Source of the DNA: Bradyrhizobium symbiodeficiens
GTDB taxonomy: Bacteria; Pseudomonadota; Alphaproteobacteria; Rhizobiales; Xanthobacteraceae
Direction of reading: 5' to 3'
Length of the DNA: 64,000 nucleotides
Assembly (NCBI RefSeq): GCF_002266465.3
Contig: NZ_CP029427.2
Location: forward strand, 4,094,501-4,158,500
The position numbers and the translations under genes were made by a program. Positions 55,873-64,000 of the stretch are shown in pieces (position 1 is the stretch's first letter; every line of letters begins with the position of its first letter). The notes below the pieces were generated by a model. That model ran no database searches. It saw nothing but the letters and a program-made list of their open reading frames with translations, and was not told the DNA's origin.

Positions 55873-56232
55873 GTGACTTCCATCCGCCCCTCCAGCTTTT
55901 GGAACCCGCGCAACTGGCGCGGGCTCGTGGCTGTGCTGGTGGCGACCATGTACCTGCTCGCGGGCGCGCTGCATGGCTCGCATGACATCGACGTCACCAC
56001 GCCCGGCGGCGGCTCGGAAATCGCGGAGGCCCTCGATCACTCCTCGGGCCACAGTGACCACAAGGCCATCGGTGGACATCATTGCCATGGCTGCTTCTCG
56101 CTGGCCGTGACGCAGCCGGCGCCGACGACCTTCACGATCGCGCTGGTCTCGGCTACGCACCCGCAGTCCGCCCCTCAGCTCGCCGGCATCATCCCCGATA
56201 CCGACTCTCCCCCTCCCAAGTCGCTGGCCTGA
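55873..56232 (+). CDS. His-rich small protein preceding the Czc efflux genes
   Basis: 119 residues from a GTG start (AGGAAC upstream). One hydrophobic helix (GLVAVLVATMYLLAGAL) followed by a His-rich part: HGSHDIDV, HSSGHSDHKAIGGHHCHGCFSL. The membrane-anchor plus Cys/His layout resembles DUF2946-type proteins such as the one beside the copper receptor in this window. Position immediately before czcC suggests metal binding or sensing; not tested. If the GTG is wrong, the internal ATG at residue 26 would cut into the helix. Confidence 0.6.
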   Translation: MTSIRPSSFWNPRNWRGLVAVLVATMYLLAGALHGSHDIDVTTPGGGSEIAEALDHSSGHSDHKAIGGHHCHGCFSLAVTQPAPTTFTIALVSATHPQSAPQLAGIIPDTDSPPPKSLA

Positions 56233-56285
56233 ACGGATTGGTCGGGCGCATCGCGCCCATTGGTTCATCCTCACGGGTCGGTTTC

Positions 56286-57556
56286 ATGTCTCCCTGGAAT
56301 TTGGCCGCGCGCTTGGCGTGCGTGGCGGCGTGTTTGATTGCCGGATCGGCGATTGCGCCGTCTTACGCCCAGACTTTGACGATGCGGAGCGCGCTGTCGC
56401 GCGCGCTGGCCGCGAGCCCGCGGCTGACGGCGGCGGAGCGTGACGTCGGCATCGCCACCGGCCAGCGCATCCAGGCGGGCGCCCTGCTCAATCCGGAACT
56501 CTCCTACGAGCAGGACGATTCCTTCGGTTCCGGCAAATATCGCGGGACGCGATCGGCGGAGACGACGCTGCAGATCAGCCAGGCCTTCGAGCTGTTCGGC
56601 AAGCGCGACGCGCGGATCGCGGCTGGCGCTGCCGGCATCGAAGTCGCCGCGATCCAGCGCAAGGCGATCAGGCTCGAGGTGCTGTCGGAAACCGCGATCG
56701 CCTTCCTCGGCGTGCTCGGCGCGCAGCGGCGCATCCATATCCTCGACGAGCAGATTGCGGCGATCGACCGCCTGACGCCGCTGCTCCGCCGCCGCGTCGA
56801 GGCCGGCGCCTCCTCACCGGCCGAGACCGGCCGCGCCGAAGTCGCCTCCGCCCTGGTGAAGGCCGACCGCGAACGCTTCAAGGCAATTCTGGCCAGCGCC
56901 CGACGCGAGCTTGCGGTGCTGATGGGCGATCCCAACGCCAAATTCGGCGAGGTCTCCGGCCGGCTGGACATCCTGGGTAAAACGCCGACGTTCCAGTCGG
57001 TGGTCGCCGCCATCGACGCCAATCCGCAACTGGTGCGCTGGACGGCGGTCTATGCCCAGCGTAACGCGGAACTTCTACTGGCACGGCTCAAGCCCTATCC
57101 GGACGTGCGGATCGCAGCCGGCTGGCGCCACTTCAGCGAGACCAATGACGATGCTGTCAGGCTCTCCCTCTCCGTGCCGATCCCCGTGTTCGACCGGAAC
57201 CAGGGAAACATCCTCTCGGCGCAGGAAAGCCTCGCCAAGACCCGGGCCGAGCGCGAGGTCAACCGCAACACGCTGATCGTGATCGCCGGCCGCGCCTACG
57301 ACTCGCTGCAGGGCTCGCTGCGCGAGCTCGCGGTGCTGCGCGAGACCGCCATCCCCAAGGCCATGGAGGCGTCCGAGGCGATCTCGCAAGGCTACGGCCA
57401 GGGCCGCTTCACTCTGCTCGAGGTGCTCGACGCCCAGGCCAGCGTCAGCCAGGCGCGCCTGCGCGAGCAGGAGGCGCTGCAGAACTTCCACGCCGGCGTT
57501 GCGACCATCGAAGGCCTCGTCGGCAATCCCTTCACGCTGGCGCGGGAGACCGCACG

Positions 57557-57560
<4 letters not shown>
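56286..57560 (+). CDS. czcC: TolC/CzcC-type outer-membrane efflux protein
   Basis: 424 residues. Signal peptide ending at about SYAQ (residue 29), then two outer-membrane-efflux repeats: LSRALAASPRLTAAERDVGIATGQRIQAGALLNPELSYEQDD and LSVPIPVFDRNQGNILSAQESLAKTRAE, the latter typical of CzcC/CusC-like proteins. It forms the outer-membrane exit duct of a tripartite RND pump. The ATG at 56286 starts the signal sequence. The adaptor gene overlaps its stop by four bases. Confidence 0.88.
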
Positions 57561-61754
<4,194 letters not shown>

Positions 61755-61756
61755 AA

Positions 61757-62719
61757 GTGGGCAGCCACGACCATCACGGTCATCACCACCATGATCATGG
61801 CGACCACGGTCATGGTCACGACCACAGTCACGGCCATGTCCATGCGCCCGCGAATTTCGGCAAGGCGTTCGCGATCGGCATTGCGCTCAACACCGCGCTG
61901 GTCGTGGCCGAAGCGATCTACGGCTATCTCGGCAACTCCACTGCGCTTCTCGCGGACGCCGGCCATAATTTGTCCGACGTGCTCGGCCTGGTCATGGCCT
62001 GGGGCGCCTCGATCGCGGCGCGGCGGGCGCCGAGCGGCCGCTTCACCTACGGTTTTCGCGCCTCCACCATTCTGGCCGCGCTCGCCAATGCCGTGTTCCT
62101 GCTGGTCGCGACCGGCGCGATCGGCTTGGAGGCGATCCTGCGGCTGCGCGAGCCGGAGCCGGTCGCTGGCGTCACCGTCATGGTGGTCGCCGGCATCGGC
62201 ATCCTCATCAACGGCTTTACCGCCATGCTGTTCGCGAGCGGGCGCAAGGACGACATCAACATCGAGGGCGCGTATCTGCACATGGCCGCCGACGCCGCGG
62301 TCTCGCTCGGCGTCGTGGTCTCCGCGGCATTGATCATCTGGACCGGCTGGCTCTGGCTCGATCCCGTCACCAGCCTCGTCATCTGCGCCACCATCCTCTG
62401 GAGCACGACCAGCCTATTGCGCGGCTCCATCGACATGGCGATGGCGGCCGCCCCCAAGGGCACCGACCTCGCCGCGATCAGAGCCCTCCTGCTCGCGCGT
62501 CCCGGCGTGTCGGCGATCCACGATCTCCACGTCTGGCCGATCTCGACCACCGAGACGGCGCTGACCTGCCACCTGGTCATGCCCGCCGGCACCGGCGATG
62601 GCTTCCTGATGGAGACGGCGCAACTGCTAAAGACGACCCATCGCATCGGCCATACCACGCTTCAGGTCGAGACCCACCCGGACAATGGCTGCGCGCTGGC
62701 GCCGGATGATGCGGTGTGA
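61757..62719 (+). CDS. Cation diffusion facilitator with His-rich N-terminus
   Basis: 320 residues from a GTG start with GGGGAG upstream; no ATG is available before the membrane domain. The first 29 residues contain 15 His, then six helices. The CDF metal site is present: LADAGHNLSDVLGL (HNLSD in TM2) and YLHMAADAAVSLGV (H-x3-D in TM5). A C-terminal ferredoxin-like domain follows (AIHDLHVWPISTTETALTCHLV). Two bases after czcA, so part of the same operon; moves Zn/Co/Ni/Cd from cytoplasm to periplasm for the Czc pump. Confidence 0.92.
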   Translation: MGSHDHHGHHHHDHGDHGHGHDHSHGHVHAPANFGKAFAIGIALNTALVVAEAIYGYLGNSTALLADAGHNLSDVLGLVMAWGASIAARRAPSGRFTYGFRASTILAALANAVFLLVATGAIGLEAILRLREPEPVAGVTVMVVAGIGILINGFTAMLFASGRKDDINIEGAYLHMAADAAVSLGVVVSAALIIWTGWLWLDPVTSLVICATILWSTTSLLRGSIDMAMAAAPKGTDLAAIRALLLARPGVSAIHDLHVWPISTTETALTCHLVMPAGTGDGFLMETAQLLKTTHRIGHTTLQVETHPDNGCALAPDDAV

Positions 62720-62725
62720 CCGCGC

Positions 62726-64000
62726 TTAGGCTTCGCCGCGATCGGCGCGGCCTGCTCTGGCCCTGAGCCAATCGAACACTACGCTTCCCAAGATCGCGCT
62801 CGAGCCGGCGAGGAAGGGAATGGCGTAATACGCGTAGCGATTGAGCCCATAGATGAGAAAGGTCGGAAACGCGGCGCTGACCATCGCCAGCAGGATCATC
62901 AATGTGCCGCCGGCGACGAGGCGGCCGGAAGACCGCCGCACCCAACCCGCATGGCTCGCGGGGACGCCGATCAGAAGCACGAGGGCGAGGACGAGTGTCG
63001 CCGAGGACAGCCACAGCATTACTCCCGGGCGATCGTCGTATTCGGTCGAGACTTTCACCCCGCAGCACAGCGCGACGAGGTCCGAGCTCGGCGCGTAGCC
63101 ACGCGCAAAGAGGCGGTTCAAGTTGAGCTGAAGCTGATCCGCGGTCGGCAGTAGCCGCGACAATGGCCACCAGGGTTTGTAGTCGTCCTGAATCAGCTGT
63201 CCGGGCTTCAACCCGCTCGGGCTGCCAAAGAACGGGAACCTGTCGCGTTCCGTGAAGAACTCATAGCCCTGCGGACTGGGCGTCCGCCGCGCGACCGAAT
63301 TTGCGTCGAAGAGCAGGAAGAACATCTCCCGGAGAAAGTGTTTCGTGAGGTGTCGATAGAGCGTCGACGGCGTCGTCAGCGTTTCCACGAAGATGTCACG
63401 CACCACCCTCTCGAGATCCGTATCGCTGTCGCCGGCCTTCGCCAGCCGGTGCATCGCCCCGAACGGCCACTGATAGACCTCGATGTCGGGCCATCCCCGA
63501 GGCGTGTCCTCGGCACGCATCTGCTCGACGTACCCCCGCGCCTGCGCCTTCCGGTCGAGATGAACGCCGTGCTCGAAATCGCCGGAATAGCCGACCACGA
63601 AGGCCATCACGGCCAGGGTCTCGTTGCCGGCGGGGCGCTTGCCGATCGCCAGATTGATCGCCGCCGGCGTCAGATAGACGGCTGATGCGAGAAGGCCTGC
63701 CAGGGCAAGCACGCCGAGCCGGCGCAGGAGCCCTGCGTCCAGCACCACCACCAGCCACAACAGAATGACGGCAGCCTGTCCTACCGCTGCCGACCGGCAG
63801 GTCATCACGGCGCCGAGCGTCAAGCCCACGGCCGCCGCGGACGGCAACGCCGGCCATTTTCTCAATGCGGCGCCCGCGGCGATGAAGGCCGCAAGACTGA
63901 CCAGGAAGTTGGAGATCGTCTCCGCACCGATCGTATTGTCGTAATGGACGATGCGGCCATGCAGCGCCGCAAGACAAAAGGCGAGCAGCGCGAAGAAGCG
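62726..64000 (-). CDS. Polytopic membrane protein, C-terminal part (runs off the right edge)
   Basis: The frame is open to the window edge, so 424 codons are seen and the N-terminus is missing. At least six to eight hydrophobic segments are visible (AAVILLWLVVVLDAGLLRRLGVLALAGLLASAVYL, VMLWLSSATLVLALVLLIGV, GGTLMILLAMVSAAFPTFLIYGL, YYAIPFLAGSSAILGSVVFDWL). Between them lies a periplasmic stretch rich in aromatic and charged residues. The layout, with RYAYYAIPFL near the end, resembles membrane glycosyltransferases or similar proteins of unknown function. No catalytic motif is visible, so no function is assigned. It converges with the CDF gene. Confidence 0.7.
   Translation of the reverse strand, partial: RFFALLAFCLAALHGRIVHYDNTIGAETISNFLVSLAAFIAAGAALRKWPALPSAAAVGLTLGAVMTCRSAAVGQAAVILLWLVVVLDAGLLRRLGVLALAGLLASAVYLTPAAINLAIGKRPAGNETLAVMAFVVGYSGDFEHGVHLDRKAQARGYVEQMRAEDTPRGWPDIEVYQWPFGAMHRLAKAGDSDTDLERVVRDIFVETLTTPSTLYRHLTKHFLREMFFLLFDANSVARRTPSPQGYEFFTERDRFPFFGSPSGLKPGQLIQDDYKPWWPLSRLLPTADQLQLNLNRLFARGYAPSSDLVALCCGVKVSTEYDDRPGVMLWLSSATLVLALVLLIGVPASHAGWVRRSSGRLVAGGTLMILLAMVSAAFPTFLIYGLNRYAYYAIPFLAGSSAILGSVVFDWLRARAGRADRGEA

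Overview
The window looks like the chromosome of a Bradyrhizobium-type alphaproteobacterium (Nitrobacteraceae). The basis is high GC, the contiguous nuoABCDEFGHIJKLMN operon followed by birA, rnj, a methylmalonyl-CoA epimerase and a DUF1467 gene, the short alphaproteobacterial prolyl-tRNA synthetase next to lolC-lolD, the tandem DUF3551 genes, and an alphaproteobacterial SOS box (GTTC-N7-GTTC). The assignment is from gene content only; no database was searched.

Layout. A minus-strand core runs from nuoA (47.7 kb) down through nuoN, birA, rnj, mce and DUF1467 (28.9 kb), then proS, lolC and lolD (15.1-11.7 kb), and finally the 5' two thirds of dnaE (2.4-0 kb, cut by the window edge). Two accessory blocks lie between core segments. 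Block one (2.6-11.6 kb) holds a 32-codon SOS-controlled membrane peptide gene, an outer-membrane beta-barrel, two DUF3551 proteins, an MFS exporter, an HD hydrolase / AhpD-like pair opposite a MocR regulator, a second methionine aminopeptidase, and an XRE regulator opposite a zinc-less alcohol dehydrogenase-like gene. Block two (15.2-28.9 kb) holds a seven-gene copper-handling cluster (DUF2946 protein, TonB receptor, Asp-box propeller, TlpA-like thioredoxin, PCuAC, YcnI/DUF1775, CopC-CopD fusion), a globin, a ribose-type ABC importer and methylthioribose kinase.

The nuo operon carries two extra genes: an FkbM methyltransferase between nuoD and nuoE and a 66-residue membrane protein between nuoE and nuoF. 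Both are joined to the preceding nuo gene by a one-base stop/start overlap. NuoL has a 14-histidine loop after its first membrane segment.

Upstream of nuo (48-64 kb) come a TonB siderophore receptor, small unknown proteins, tRNA-Asp(GTC), an HU protein, peptidase T, an acyl-CoA dehydrogenase opposite an AraC regulator, a CzcCBA heavy-metal efflux system with a His-rich small protein and a CDF exporter, and the 3' part of a polytopic membrane protein that runs off the right edge.

The most noteworthy signals are the LexA-box-controlled 32-residue membrane peptide (candidate SidA-like division inhibitor), the copper cluster with its Cys/His-bearing Asp-box protein, the methyltransferase inside nuo, and a 25-bp intergenic element present in two exact inverted copies 15 kb apart.
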